Made by a program: the position numbers and the translations under genes
The notes under the pieces: generated by a model
Databases searched by the model: none
What the model was told of the DNA's origin: nothing
What the model saw: the letters and a program-made list of their open reading frames with translations, nothing else
Assembly: GCA_002049795.1 (NCBI GenBank)
Contig: MUKC01000021.1
Coordinates: 1 to 45,718, forward strand
DNA from: Desulfobacca sp. 4484_104
GTDB taxonomy: Bacteria; Desulfobacterota; Desulfobaccia; Desulfobaccales; Desulfobaccaceae
Reading direction: 5' to 3'
DNA: 45,718 nucleotides
Part shown: one piece after another, positions 8,248 through 16,030 of the stretch
How positions within the stretch are numbered: position 1 is the stretch's first letter
Layout of the letters: the number at the start of each line of letters is the position of its first letter

Positions 8248-9316
8248 GAAATAAACCCTTTTCCTCTGCACTACAACAATCAATGGTGATTTTGAGTCCT
8301 TGGCGATTCTGGACCAGGTGCAGGCCGGTTTCCACCTCAGCCAGCGGTAGCCGGTGAGTCAGCAACTTATCCCCTGGAATGCGCCCTTGGGCCAGCAATT
8401 CCAAGGCCAGGGCGTTCTGGCGGGAGGTGCAGCCGTAGGCCCCGACCAGGCTAGCCTCCAGATAATGCAGACGATTTAAGTCCAGCGCCTGGGAAGCCTG
8501 ATCGGGCCGCAGGCCGGAAAACAGACAGAGGCGGCCCCGTTTGGCCAACCCCGCCAGGGCCCACTCCAGGGCCTCGATTGCCCTACAGGCCAGCATAGCG
8601 ACATCGACACCCTGACCGCCTGTAAGTTCCCCGATGGCCGCGACCGGATCCTGATCACCGGCGTCGATCACTTCATCGGCCCAGCCTTGCCGGGCTAGTG
8701 CGATCCGCTCCGGAGCTATCTCTACCAGGATAACCCGCGAGGCCCCCCTGAGGTAGGCCAGTTGGGCGTGCAACAGGCCGATCGGGCCAGCCCCGAAAAT
8801 TGCCACGTGCTCCCCGGGACCTACTACCGCCTGCTCCTGACCGTTGATGCAGCAGGCCAGCGGTTCGGCCAGGGTGGCCACCCGAAAAGAGAGAGCCGCC
8901 GGAATAAGGTTGACCGCGCCCTGGTGCACTCCGGCCGCGGGGACGGCCAGAAATTCCGCCAGACCGCCGTTATGATGAAAGCCCATAATGCGCATTTCCT
9001 GACAGAGGTTGGGAACCCCGCGCAGGCAATAACGGCAACGGCCACAGGGGAGGCCCGGCGCTATCTGCACCCGGTCGCCGATCTGCAAACCCCGCACCCC
9101 GTTGCCAACCTCGACAATGGTTCCGGCCATTTCATGTCCCAAGATCCGGGGCAGGATCAGGTCGCGGTGCCCTTGGTGCCACATCTTGGCGTCGGTGGCG
9201 CACAGGGAGCAGGCGGCCATCTTTATCAACAAGCCCCCTTGAGGACATGCTGGCCGAGGCACCCGACCGAGCTCTAATTTCTTAGGCGCTATTAATAATA
9301 CCGCGTTCATCTCCAT
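8237..9316 (-). CDS. Zinc-dependent alcohol dehydrogenase family protein
   Basis: A medium-chain dehydrogenase/reductase of about 360 aa. Visible features: the catalytic-zinc region CSLCATD and GHEMAG, the structural-zinc four-Cys loop (CGRCRYC then a C eight residues later), and the nucleotide-binding GAGPIGLL. It resembles sorbitol/threonine dehydrogenases and 2-deoxy-scyllo-inosamine dehydrogenase-like enzymes. The frame is open to 9412, but ATG 9316 is best because AGAGGG lies five bases upstream. The upstream extension overlaps the terminator at 9352-9384. First gene of the B12-riboswitch operon. Substrate unknown. Confidence 0.9.
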   Translation of the reverse strand: MEMNAVLLIAPKKLELGRVPRPACPQGGLLIKMAACSLCATDAKMWHQGHRDLILPRILGHEMAGTIVEVGNGVRGLQIGDRVQIAPGLPCGRCRYCLRGVPNLCQEMRIMGFHHNGGLAEFLAVPAAGVHQGAVNLIPAALSFRVATLAEPLACCINGQEQAVVGPGEHVAIFGAGPIGLLHAQLAYLRGASRVILVEIAPERIALARQGWADEVIDAGDQDPVAAIGELTGGQGVDVAMLACRAIEALEWALAGLAKRGRLCLFSGLRPDQASQALDLNRLHYLEASLVGAYGCTSRQNALALELLAQGRIPGDKLLTHRLPLAEVETGLHLVQNRQGLKITIDCCSAEEKGLFHGS

Positions 9317-9351
9317 TGCTGCCCTCTTGGCCGCAGTCAGTTTTTGGCCAT

Positions 9352-9384
9352 AAAAAAATCCCCTGACCCGAGTGAGCCAGGGGA
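9352..9384 (-). terminator. Riboswitch-linked intrinsic terminator
   Basis: Read on the minus strand: TCCCCTG, a 12-nt loop, CAGGGGA, then seven Ts. It lies between the cobalamin aptamer and the dehydrogenase start, the expected place for transcription attenuation in response to B12. Confidence 0.85.
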
Positions 9385-9420
9385 CCCTGTTACCATAAGT
9401 CAATCCCCTCAAGTCAATCT

Positions 9421-9585
9421 GCTCGTCTTCTGGCTCCCGGATCTTTCTCCGCCGGCCCTTCCCACCTGGGTTAAGCGCCCAGGCAGTGGTTTTTGCCGGA
9501 TTCGTCCCCGGTCACAGCGGCGGGACCGCCCCGGATTTTCACCGGGTTCCTTGGCCAACCTCGGGCTGGCCCGCAGACTAACTCT
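9421..9585 (-). promoter_or_regulatory. Cobalamin (B12) riboswitch
   Basis: Minus-strand core features of the cobalamin aptamer appear in order: AAGGAACCCGGTGAAAATCC, then GGCGGTCCCGCCGCTGTGACC (two halves of one region), then CACTGCC near 9486, GGGAAGG near 9455, and the B12 box GAGCCAGAAGAC at the 3' end (9421-9436 region). The match to the known class is strong. With the following terminator it should switch off the dehydrogenase/TrpD-like operon when B12 is plentiful. The 5' limit is approximate. Confidence 0.93.
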
Positions 9586-9642
9586 CGCCTGTCAATAAGT
9601 CTCTTTTTAGTTTATTACTAAACTAGAATTGCGCCGTCAAGT

Positions 9643-9718
9643 TAAAAAATCCTCGGATATTTCCTTTAGTTAAGGCGGTACGAGCCGCTGCTCGGGGGAA
9701 TAGCCCCGTTCTCCGAGG
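9643..9718 (-). terminator. 68-nt multi-helix element with U-tract after the GAF gene
   Basis: CCTCGGA (9651-9657) pairs perfectly with TCCGAGG (9712-9718). Inside are CGGGG/CCCCG, GCGG/CCGC and CCTT/AAGG hairpins. On the minus strand the closing helix is followed by ATTTTTTAAC. It probably ends the GAF-gene transcript. The branched shape is unusual for a plain terminator. Confidence 0.6.
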
Positions 9719-9746
9719 CCATTGCCGTCAGACCACCATTTCTGAA

Positions 9747-10814
9747 CTAAATACTGCGGGTAAAGCCGGTGAAACGGTAGAGATCGCTCATGATCTCTTC
9801 GTGTTCGCCCTTGAGTTTCTGATACATCCGGGCATTCTCCAGGGCCAGGGCGGCTTGCTCGGCCAGGGAGGAAATAAAGGTAATTTCATCTTCGGAGAAA
9901 TCCCGAGGATCGCTGCTGTAGATCCGCAAGACCCCGATAACATTACCCTTCAGGCTGATGGGCACCGACAGGATGGAGGCAATGCCCTCCTCGGTGCAGG
10001 CCTGGGGGTATTGCGCCCGGGGGTCGGAAGCCACGTCATACATGGACACCGGCTTGCCGGTCATGGCCTCGGCAATCGATTTATCGGTTTCTACCGGCCC
10101 TTTATTGATATAGCGATCGCTCAGGCCGTAACTGGCGACCAACTCCATCTGGCGGCGTTTTTCGTCCAACAGGCGCACGGCCGCGGCCTTGATATCAAGC
10201 GCCGTGGTGGCGGTCTTGACCAGCAGATGCAGCACCTTTTGCACCTCCAGGGTGGAATTGATGGCCTTGGCAACCTGCTGCAGGGCCTTGAGCAACTCCA
10301 ATTCCTTGAGGCGGGCCTCGTACATCTGGGCATTGATGATCGCCTGGCCGCCCAATTCGGCCACCGCGCCGGCAAATTCCACCTCATCCATGGTGAATTC
10401 CCGAGGCTCCGAGGTCAACAGCCGCATGACCCCAATCACTTGGCCTTTGACCAAAATAGGGATGGCTACCAGGGTGGCGATACCTTCCTCCTTGGCATCC
10501 TGGGGGTACTGGATGCGCGGGTCGCTAGTGGCGTCATAGATCGCTACCGGACGGCCGCTCAGGGCCTCAGCCACACTTTTGTCCATATCCACCGGCCCTT
10601 TATGGAGGTATTTTTCACTGATGCCGGTAGAAGCCATCAGTTCCAGGGTATTGGTGCGCGGGTTGACCAGGCGAATGGTACAGCCCTTCAGATTCATCAC
10701 CTCTGTCATTTTATTGACGATCAACTCCATAACTTCTTGCACCGACAGGGTGGAACTGACGGCCCGGCTGATCTCCTGAAAACTTAACAGGTAAAGCCTT
10801 TCTTTGGTGGTCAT
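9747..10814 (-). CDS. Tandem GAF-domain sensor protein
   Basis: A 355-aa soluble protein made of two similar GAF domains (about residues 15-165 and 185-335), joined by a helical linker. The halves look like a duplication: GPVDMDKSVAEALSGRPV and GPVETDKSIAEAMTGKPV, and the DPRIQYPQ and DPRAQYPQ segments. There is no kinase, cyclase or DNA-binding output domain, so it probably acts on a partner in trans. Ligand unknown. The start ATG follows AGGAGGGATTGAG, a very good Shine-Dalgarno. Confidence 0.9.
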   Translation of the reverse strand: MTTKERLYLLSFQEISRAVSSTLSVQEVMELIVNKMTEVMNLKGCTIRLVNPRTNTLELMASTGISEKYLHKGPVDMDKSVAEALSGRPVAIYDATSDPRIQYPQDAKEEGIATLVAIPILVKGQVIGVMRLLTSEPREFTMDEVEFAGAVAELGGQAIINAQMYEARLKELELLKALQQVAKAINSTLEVQKVLHLLVKTATTALDIKAAAVRLLDEKRRQMELVASYGLSDRYINKGPVETDKSIAEAMTGKPVSMYDVASDPRAQYPQACTEEGIASILSVPISLKGNVIGVLRIYSSDPRDFSEDEITFISSLAEQAALALENARMYQKLKGEHEEIMSDLYRFTGFTRSI

Positions 10815-10844
10815 CTCAATCCCTCCTTTGGTTGGGATACAGCT

Positions 10845-11030
10845 TTATTCCCAATTAGGTGTCTTTCCTTTACTTATTTCAAGAGCATGCCAGCTCATCT
10901 TAAAGGTTTTGGTGCTGAAATTTGGAATGTTTTCTGTAATGATACTCCAGGCCTCTTTCTGATTGATACCCTTGTTGTATAAAATTTTAACTTTTAAAGT
11001 GCGCTGCGACTCATTCGCCAACTCTTCCAT
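10845..11030 (-). CDS. Small hypothetical protein
   Basis: A 61-aa frame, ATG start with only a weak TTAGGAA upstream, ending about 30 bp before the GAF gene. It is basic and helical, with a segment (INQKEAWSIITENIPNFS) that could be a helix-turn-helix, but no family was recognised. It is AT-richer than its neighbours. It might be a small regulator cotranscribed with the GAF gene, or not a gene. Confidence 0.4.
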   Translation of the reverse strand: MEELANESQRTLKVKILYNKGINQKEAWSIITENIPNFSTKTFKMSWHALEISKGKTPNWE

Positions 11031-11341
11031 TAATGCTGTTTTGGTATAATTCCTAATACTTACCTCTCAGTCATTAATCTAAGCTCAGAGTGCTGAACTT
11101 CGTCCCGCAGTTTCTGTCAGGCCTCAGCCCTCCGCGGCTTGAGTCGATCGCTCTCATCCTGGAAGTTATTGGTAATCTGGGTTCGCGCTTAATCTTTTCG
11201 CTCAGCCTCCGAAGATGTACTGTTTATCGATTCCGCTATATTATATCGTCAGTGCTTATTATTATATAATCCTGGGAAACCAAAAAGTTTTTATGGTAGA
11301 TTTTAAAATATCAGCTATAGTAAATTTTCTGGTAAAGTTAA
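11031..11341. other. AT-rich intergenic region
   Basis: No coding frame seen. A TATAAT hexamer at 11265-11270, about 75 bp before the thymidylate-synthase-like gene, could be its -10 box; the -35 region is poor. Confidence 0.4.
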
Positions 11342-12838
11342 ATGAACCTCAACAATGTTTTTATTGACATGGAATTTATCCCCCTCTTTTTCCAGGAGAA
11401 ATTATCGCTAATCAACCCCCACGGGATGATCGGCGTGGTCACTTTGTGGTCAAAGATCGAATATGTGCAGCAACGCTTTCGCCAGGCCGGGGTAGATCTC
11501 GATCCGCAGACCTCGCCGATCGCCTTATTTGGCACGCTTTACGGCAACGGCTTGCGGGAGCTACTGCGTAATTTGCTCTATAATCCCCAGATTCAGGTGC
11601 TGCTGATCTGCGGCCGCAATCGCTCCGGGTCGCGGGAAGAGCTGCAAAAATTCTTTGACCAGGGACTAGAATTAGGCGACTCCAAGCTGGTCAGTTATCA
11701 GGCCCTGCCTACGGGGGAAGAAGTCCAGACCTGCCGTATTAGCGGCACCGGGCGCTTGATCGATAGCCTGGTCCGACCGGAACATTTCGCGGCGCTACCC
11801 CAACTCCACTGGCTGGGGGAACCGCAAGAGCCTGCCACCTTGGCGCGCATCGCCCAGTTTTTCGTGACCTGGAAGCCAGGGCCGGCTTTAAACAACCTGC
11901 CCCGACAGGCCATACCCTTGCCCGAGGTGGCGATCAGCCATTTCCCCGGTAACCCGAGGGCCCATACCGTAGTCCGGGATACCCCCCTGGCGGCCTGGAA
12001 AGAGCTATTATATATCATCAGTCGGTTCGGCCAGCCGGTAACCCTGAAAAAAGGTGAACGCATCGAATTATCCAACCTCAAGGTAATCGTCGAGCAACCG
12101 GTCTTCGAACCGGAAGCTACCCTGCAAGCCCATAACTTTGACCCCGAGCAGTTGCGGCATTACCAGCGGGGGATTTTGCAGGGAGAAAAAGCCGCGGATG
12201 AAACCTATAATTATGGCCATCGGCTGCGGCAGTATTTCGGCCTGGACGGGCTTCAGGCCTGCATCGAGCGGCTGCAGGCGGATTCGGAGGATCGCAAGGC
12301 TTATGTGGTGCTCTGGGATAACCGCCGGGACTTAGCCGCATCAGAGGGACACCCCTGTTTGGTCTCCCTGTTTTTCCGGCGTTTTGAGGAAAAATTAACC
12401 TTAACCGCTACCTTTCGGACCCATAACGCCCTGGATGCTTGGCTGATTAATCTCTACGGTTTGATGGCCATCCAACAGTATGTGGCCCAGGGCGCGGGGC
12501 TGCCCCCCGGCGCTATCACCGTCATCAGTCATTCGATCAGCATTGACCGGCGGGAATTGGATCGGGCCCTGGAGGTCATCGGGCCTCGCCCCTTCGAGAT
12601 CCGCACCGATCCCTGCGGCTATTTTCGCATCAGTCTGGACCAGGGTGAGATTGTGGTGGAACACCGCTGGAGTGATGTGACTCTGAAAACCTATCGGAGC
12701 GACAAGGCCCGGCAATTACAGCACTACTTGGCCCGCGACCTGGCCCTCTCGGATCTCAATCACGCCTTGTATCTGGGGCGGCAACTGGCCCGGGCGGAAC
12801 AGTGCCTGGAGGAGGGGGGGGAGTTTATCCAGGAATGA
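11342..12838 (+). CDS. Archaeal-type thymidylate synthase-like protein with N-terminal MtrA-like domain
   Basis: A 498-aa protein. Residues about 25-200 (GVVTLWS, NPQIQVLLICG) resemble the MtrA/DUF4346-type domain seen with methanogen thymidylate synthases. The C-terminal half (about 280-470) is a thymidylate synthase fold. C339 in GHPCLVS is the likely nucleophile. DETYNYGHRLR and THNALDAW, with N370 in LINLYGL, correspond to dUMP/folate-site motifs. The expected reaction is dUMP to dTMP, or a related dUMP modification, with a C1 carrier that may not be ordinary methylene-THF. The start ATG has little Shine-Dalgarno; an ATG at 11369 is possible. The next gene, 45 bp on, may be cotranscribed. 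Confidence 0.85.
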   Translation: MNLNNVFIDMEFIPLFFQEKLSLINPHGMIGVVTLWSKIEYVQQRFRQAGVDLDPQTSPIALFGTLYGNGLRELLRNLLYNPQIQVLLICGRNRSGSREELQKFFDQGLELGDSKLVSYQALPTGEEVQTCRISGTGRLIDSLVRPEHFAALPQLHWLGEPQEPATLARIAQFFVTWKPGPALNNLPRQAIPLPEVAISHFPGNPRAHTVVRDTPLAAWKELLYIISRFGQPVTLKKGERIELSNLKVIVEQPVFEPEATLQAHNFDPEQLRHYQRGILQGEKAADETYNYGHRLRQYFGLDGLQACIERLQADSEDRKAYVVLWDNRRDLAASEGHPCLVSLFFRRFEEKLTLTATFRTHNALDAWLINLYGLMAIQQYVAQGAGLPPGAITVISHSISIDRRELDRALEVIGPRPFEIRTDPCGYFRISLDQGEIVVEHRWSDVTLKTYRSDKARQLQHYLARDLALSDLNHALYLGRQLARAEQCLEEGGEFIQE

Positions 12839-12883
12839 GAGATGGCAGGCTAAACAGCGTATTTTGATACCCGGAGAGTTGAG

Positions 12884-13504
12884 ATGGAAATCATTAAGGT
12901 CAAACATCATTCCGAAGACGAACTGATCGGCCGGCTGCGGCAGGTGCCGCTTAAAGAACAGCCCGAGGTCCTGGTTTACCGCCATGCTCTGATCACCCTG
13001 GAGCTTATTCATACTAACTATTTGCATCCGCCCCAGAACTATCTTTGGCTCCAAGAGTTGCGTAAGGTTCAGGAATTACGCTGGAGTCTTAGAGATAATG
13101 GCCTGGATATGTTCCGCCTGGATGGCTTTGTGACCTATACCGTCAGGGCACCGGAAGGGAAATTAGTCTCTTATGATCTCTACCCCCCAGTAATCGAGGA
13201 GTCCTTTGAAGCGGACGGTACAGTGGCGCTGATTATCAATGATGGCATGCACCGGGTTTATCTGGCCCGGCAGGAATGGGTGGTGCCGCAGGTGATCTAT
13301 GTGCGCGGGGTGCCCAAGGCCTTCCCTTATTATGCCTTCCCCCGCCCCCGGGGTTGGGAGGGTTTGGACCTGTTAGCCGAAAATCCTGACCGGAATCGCT
13401 ACCTGAAGAAATGTCATCGCATCCGTTACAACAAGACCCTGTATCGGGACTTTCAGGCGGTGTTTAAAAATGTCGGCGGCTCCAGGAGCGAATTGTCGCG
13501 TTAG
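12884..13504 (+). CDS. Uncharacterised protein with ParB/sulfiredoxin-like motif
   Basis: A 206-aa soluble protein; ATG with GGAGAG five bases upstream. The segment ALIINDGMHRVYLAR (DGMHR at 120-124) resembles the phosphate-binding motif of ParB/sulfiredoxin-fold proteins. The C-terminal third is rich in aromatic and basic residues. It lies 45 bp after the thymidylate synthase-like gene and so may share its transcript and nucleotide context. I recognise no named family, and the ParB link is tentative. Confidence 0.75.
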   Translation: MEIIKVKHHSEDELIGRLRQVPLKEQPEVLVYRHALITLELIHTNYLHPPQNYLWLQELRKVQELRWSLRDNGLDMFRLDGFVTYTVRAPEGKLVSYDLYPPVIEESFEADGTVALIINDGMHRVYLARQEWVVPQVIYVRGVPKAFPYYAFPRPRGWEGLDLLAENPDRNRYLKKCHRIRYNKTLYRDFQAVFKNVGGSRSELSR

Positions 13505-13515
13505 ATAGAGGTATG

Positions 13516-14211
13516 CTATCGGGACGCGGCATTAAGGTTGGTGGGAGGTGGAATTTCCCGAGGCAAACTTGGGGCCGAGGTAGCATCTTCCGGAATATAG
13601 GTAAGCACCGCGGCAACGCGAGCCGCCAAGACCTGGGCCAGGGCATAGACGCTAGGCGAGGATTTGGGCTTAGTATCCCAAATAATAAAATCCAACATGG
13701 GGCTGGGTTCGGCGCCCACCGCATCAGAGAGATAACCGATGACGGTACCGCTTTTTACCTCTATAATGCGTAGATCTATCTGGAGGCCAGATTTGCTGAT
13801 AGTGCCGCTGTCCAGAAAATAAGGCACCTGGCCCAACAGGATCAGGTCATAGCCTTTCAGGCGGCCGATCCGAAGAGCTTCTTCCAGTGTAGAATAAGTC
13901 TGGGGAATGAGTCTTAAATCATAAAAAGCCTGTTTTTTCAGAAATTGCTGGTAGAAAATCTCGGTTAAGGGCAGACTCACGTTAGGGACGTTGTCCGGGG
14001 TAGTAAAATAGAACAGGCCGGTGCGACTGGTTAACAATAACCGCGTGGGCGGATTTAGGAAAACCTGGGTAGGAGCGGCGTAAACTAAAGGTTCTAAAAG
14101 GTAGGGCCGCTCAATATTACAGCCCCCGGCGAGGAGGCCCAGACTGAACAATAACGCCAGGTGAAGCAAGAACCCTGACTCTGCGCGTGCAACTAAGCTG
14201 GCCGAGGGCAA
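13516..14211 (-). CDS. Predicted lipoprotein, unknown function
   Basis: A 231-aa lipoprotein: hydrophobic signal ending in the lipobox LAGGC. The frame is open upstream to 14301, but the TTG at 14211 is the likely start because AGGAGG lies six bases before it and the result is a normal short signal peptide. The mature part (LGQVPYFLDSGTISKSGLQIDLRIIEV and neighbours, cited here only in part) recalls CsgG/FlgO-like outer-membrane lipoproteins with alternating strands, though weakly. It converges on the ParB-like gene 12 bp away. Confidence 0.8.
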   Translation of the reverse strand: MPSASLVARAESGFLLHLALLFSLGLLAGGCNIERPYLLEPLVYAAPTQVFLNPPTRLLLTSRTGLFYFTTPDNVPNVSLPLTEIFYQQFLKKQAFYDLRLIPQTYSTLEEALRIGRLKGYDLILLGQVPYFLDSGTISKSGLQIDLRIIEVKSGTVIGYLSDAVGAEPSPMLDFIIWDTKPKSSPSVYALAQVLAARVAAVLTYIPEDATSAPSLPREIPPPTNLNAASR

Positions 14212-14423
14212 TTTTTTCCTCCTTCGCCAGTATAAGTTCAGCTTCGTAAAGCTTAAGGCTCGGCCGTAAACCGCTTTCCAGTAATTCATAATTGAAAGCA
14301 CCGCAAAATATAGACCAACAAGGAAAAGTTATCTTATTATTTAGGTTATCGGTAATCAGGCCCTCGGACTTTACCGATAAAGTTATTCTGCCGCTAATTT
14401 GTGGTTTTGGAGAACTTAAGCGT

Positions 14424-14636
14424 ATGATTGACTTGGAAGAGTTTCGCTCCGGGCAACATGGCATCCCATTCTCCTGTCTCGACGAACTACCGCCCTGTTG
14501 TGAATACTGCCCTTATCTCATATGGGAGGAATCGACGGTCTGCTTCTGTGACGCGCCGTTTTATTACTATTGCTGTTATAGCTGGCCCGACAAACTCCAA
14601 GATGCCGTGCCGCCGTGTCTGCAAGCCTTGGATTAA
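14424..14636 (+). CDS. Cysteine-rich mini-protein
   Basis: A 70-aa protein with nine cysteines, including PPCCEYC, CFC and YYCC, suggesting binding of zinc or an Fe-S cluster. ATG 14424 has GGAGA about 11 bases upstream. The frame is open further 5' but lacks a better start. No family recognised. It lies between two genes on the other strand and appears to be a single-gene unit. Confidence 0.55.
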   Translation: MIDLEEFRSGQHGIPFSCLDELPPCCEYCPYLIWEESTVCFCDAPFYYYCCYSWPDKLQDAVPPCLQALD

Positions 14637-14697
14637 TCAGGATAAAACGAAATCCCTGGGGGAACGGCACTGATCCGGCGCTAAAGGCGGAAGGCCA

Positions 14698-15300
14698 TTA
14701 ATTAATACGATATAACTTGGGGGACAGATAATAGGGGTTGTCGAAAACTCTGTTGCCCAAAATGATCAGGGGATGGACAGTCATGACCTCGTCAATGAGC
14801 TGCGCATCAAAATGATGACGGTTATATTGACATAAGTATATAGATCTATTATTTAAAATAGAATCATCGAGCTTCATCTCGTACTCCACCAAACGGTCAG
14901 AGCCCGGATAACCCCGCAGCGCCCAGGTCATTTCCCCGGTGGCCACCAGACCGGAATAACCTTCGTGTACGGCGCGCTCGCTCTCGTTCTGGACGAAATC
15001 CACCATCTGATCAGGATCAAATGAGTCTTGCCGAATGTAACTCTCATAACGGTTTAAGATCAGCAACTGGCCAGCGTCCTGATATCGTTTGGGGTCCACG
15101 CCTTTGCGCCATAAATAGGAAAGGATTTCCTGGGCCGGGTGGATATCGGCGATATAAATGACCCGGGCCTGCCGCTCCAACCCTTGCAGCAAAAAAGGAG
15201 TCACTACGGCAATATGTTCCTGCGGACTTTCATAGGCAAAAACCAGGTGACCGGAGAGCCGGTGGTTAATAAAATCTCCTAACTTGCCTAGATAGGCCAT
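14698..15300 (-). CDS. MEDS (DcmR sensory) domain protein
   Basis: A 200-aa protein made only of a MEDS domain, first noted in the dichloromethane regulator DcmR and in methanogen/methylotroph sensors. Typical elements are GHLVFAYESPQEH, VIYIAD, GEMTWALRG and LVEYEMKLD. The usual fused helix-turn-helix or kinase is absent, so signalling would need a partner. ATG 15300 is preferred over the TTG at 15312 because GGAG lies six bases upstream of it. Signal unknown. Confidence 0.85.
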   Translation of the reverse strand: MAYLGKLGDFINHRLSGHLVFAYESPQEHIAVVTPFLLQGLERQARVIYIADIHPAQEILSYLWRKGVDPKRYQDAGQLLILNRYESYIRQDSFDPDQMVDFVQNESERAVHEGYSGLVATGEMTWALRGYPGSDRLVEYEMKLDDSILNNRSIYLCQYNRHHFDAQLIDEVMTVHPLIILGNRVFDNPYYLSPKLYRIN

Positions 15301-15598
15301 GTTAGACTCCAAAGAATAAAAAGCTTACCGGTAAATTCGTTAATTTCCAGCTTTGATAAAACGTTAAGCATTAATTGATTTTTTGGCAAGCCAGGGAGCC
15401 AGGATTTAGTAAATTGACGCTGTATTTTAATTCAAATTGTTTTTAAAGTAATTAACCCGAATTTTCAAATCTTAGGACATCTTGCGTTAATCCGTCAGGG
15501 AAGCTGCAGCCCCGTCCAAGGTCTAAACCAGAGGTTGTGAGAATCGCGTTTTCTGATATAACAGGCACTAATGACAACCGCATAAGGAGGACATCAAC

Positions 15599-15883
15599 AT
15601 GGCAACCTTTATAATGTGTGGTCAATATTCGGGGGAGGCGGTGAAGCACATCAGCGCGGCCCGCACCGACCAGGCGATCAGTCTGATCAAGCAGTTTGGC
15701 GGTGAAGTGAAAGCAATGTATGCCTTGCTGGGGGAAACTGATCTGATTTTAATCCTTGATTTACCTGGAGTGGCAGAGGCCATGAAAGTTTCGGTGGCGC
15801 TGGGCCAGGCCACCGGCATTGCTTTTACCACTTCACCCGCGGTTTCGGTGGCCGAGTTTGATAAGCTGATGGCCGAGGTCTAA
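15599..15883 (+). CDS. GYD domain protein
   Basis: A 94-aa GYD-family protein, a small ferredoxin-like-fold protein found widely in anaerobes and methylotrophs, biochemical role unknown. The segments AVKHISAARTDQAI, YALLGETDLILI and GQATGIAFTTSPAVSV match the family. The start is very clear: AAGGAGG eight bases before ATG. It is divergent from the MEDS gene, about 300 bp away. Confidence 0.9.
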   Translation: MATFIMCGQYSGEAVKHISAARTDQAISLIKQFGGEVKAMYALLGETDLILILDLPGVAEAMKVSVALGQATGIAFTTSPAVSVAEFDKLMAEV

Positions 15884-15929
15884 CTACCGGCGACCTCGGA
15901 AGCTAAACAAGGATCGGGGTTATCAGCGC

Positions 15930-15977
15930 TTGATCAACCTGCCGCCTCCTGGGGTAGGGGCGGCGGCTAAAAAGGGG
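15930..15977. terminator. GC hairpin after the GYD gene
   Basis: GCCGCC near 15941 pairs with GGCGGC near 15960 over a short loop, between the convergent GYD and sufB genes. There is no real T-run; TAAAAA follows on the plus strand. A weak bidirectional terminator at best. Confidence 0.35.
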
Positions 15978-16030
15978 ATGGCGCGGCCAAGCCCGCGCGC
16001 CGGTAGATCAAGGTTCAGGAACTAAGCGGT

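Noticed and set aside
9344-9598. Plus-strand 84-codon frame over the riboswitch
   Set aside because: The region is explained by the cobalamin riboswitch and its terminator on the other strand.
9651-9718. tRNA-like shape (7-bp closing helix, 68 nt)
   Set aside because: There is no T-loop consensus, no proper anticodon arm and no CCA-type end, so it is kept only as a structured terminator-like element.
9801-10787. 328-codon plus-strand frame opposite the GAF gene
   Set aside because: Long only because of the codon bias of the GAF gene; the sequence is Gly/His/Gln-rich and repeats with the GAF duplication. No start signal.
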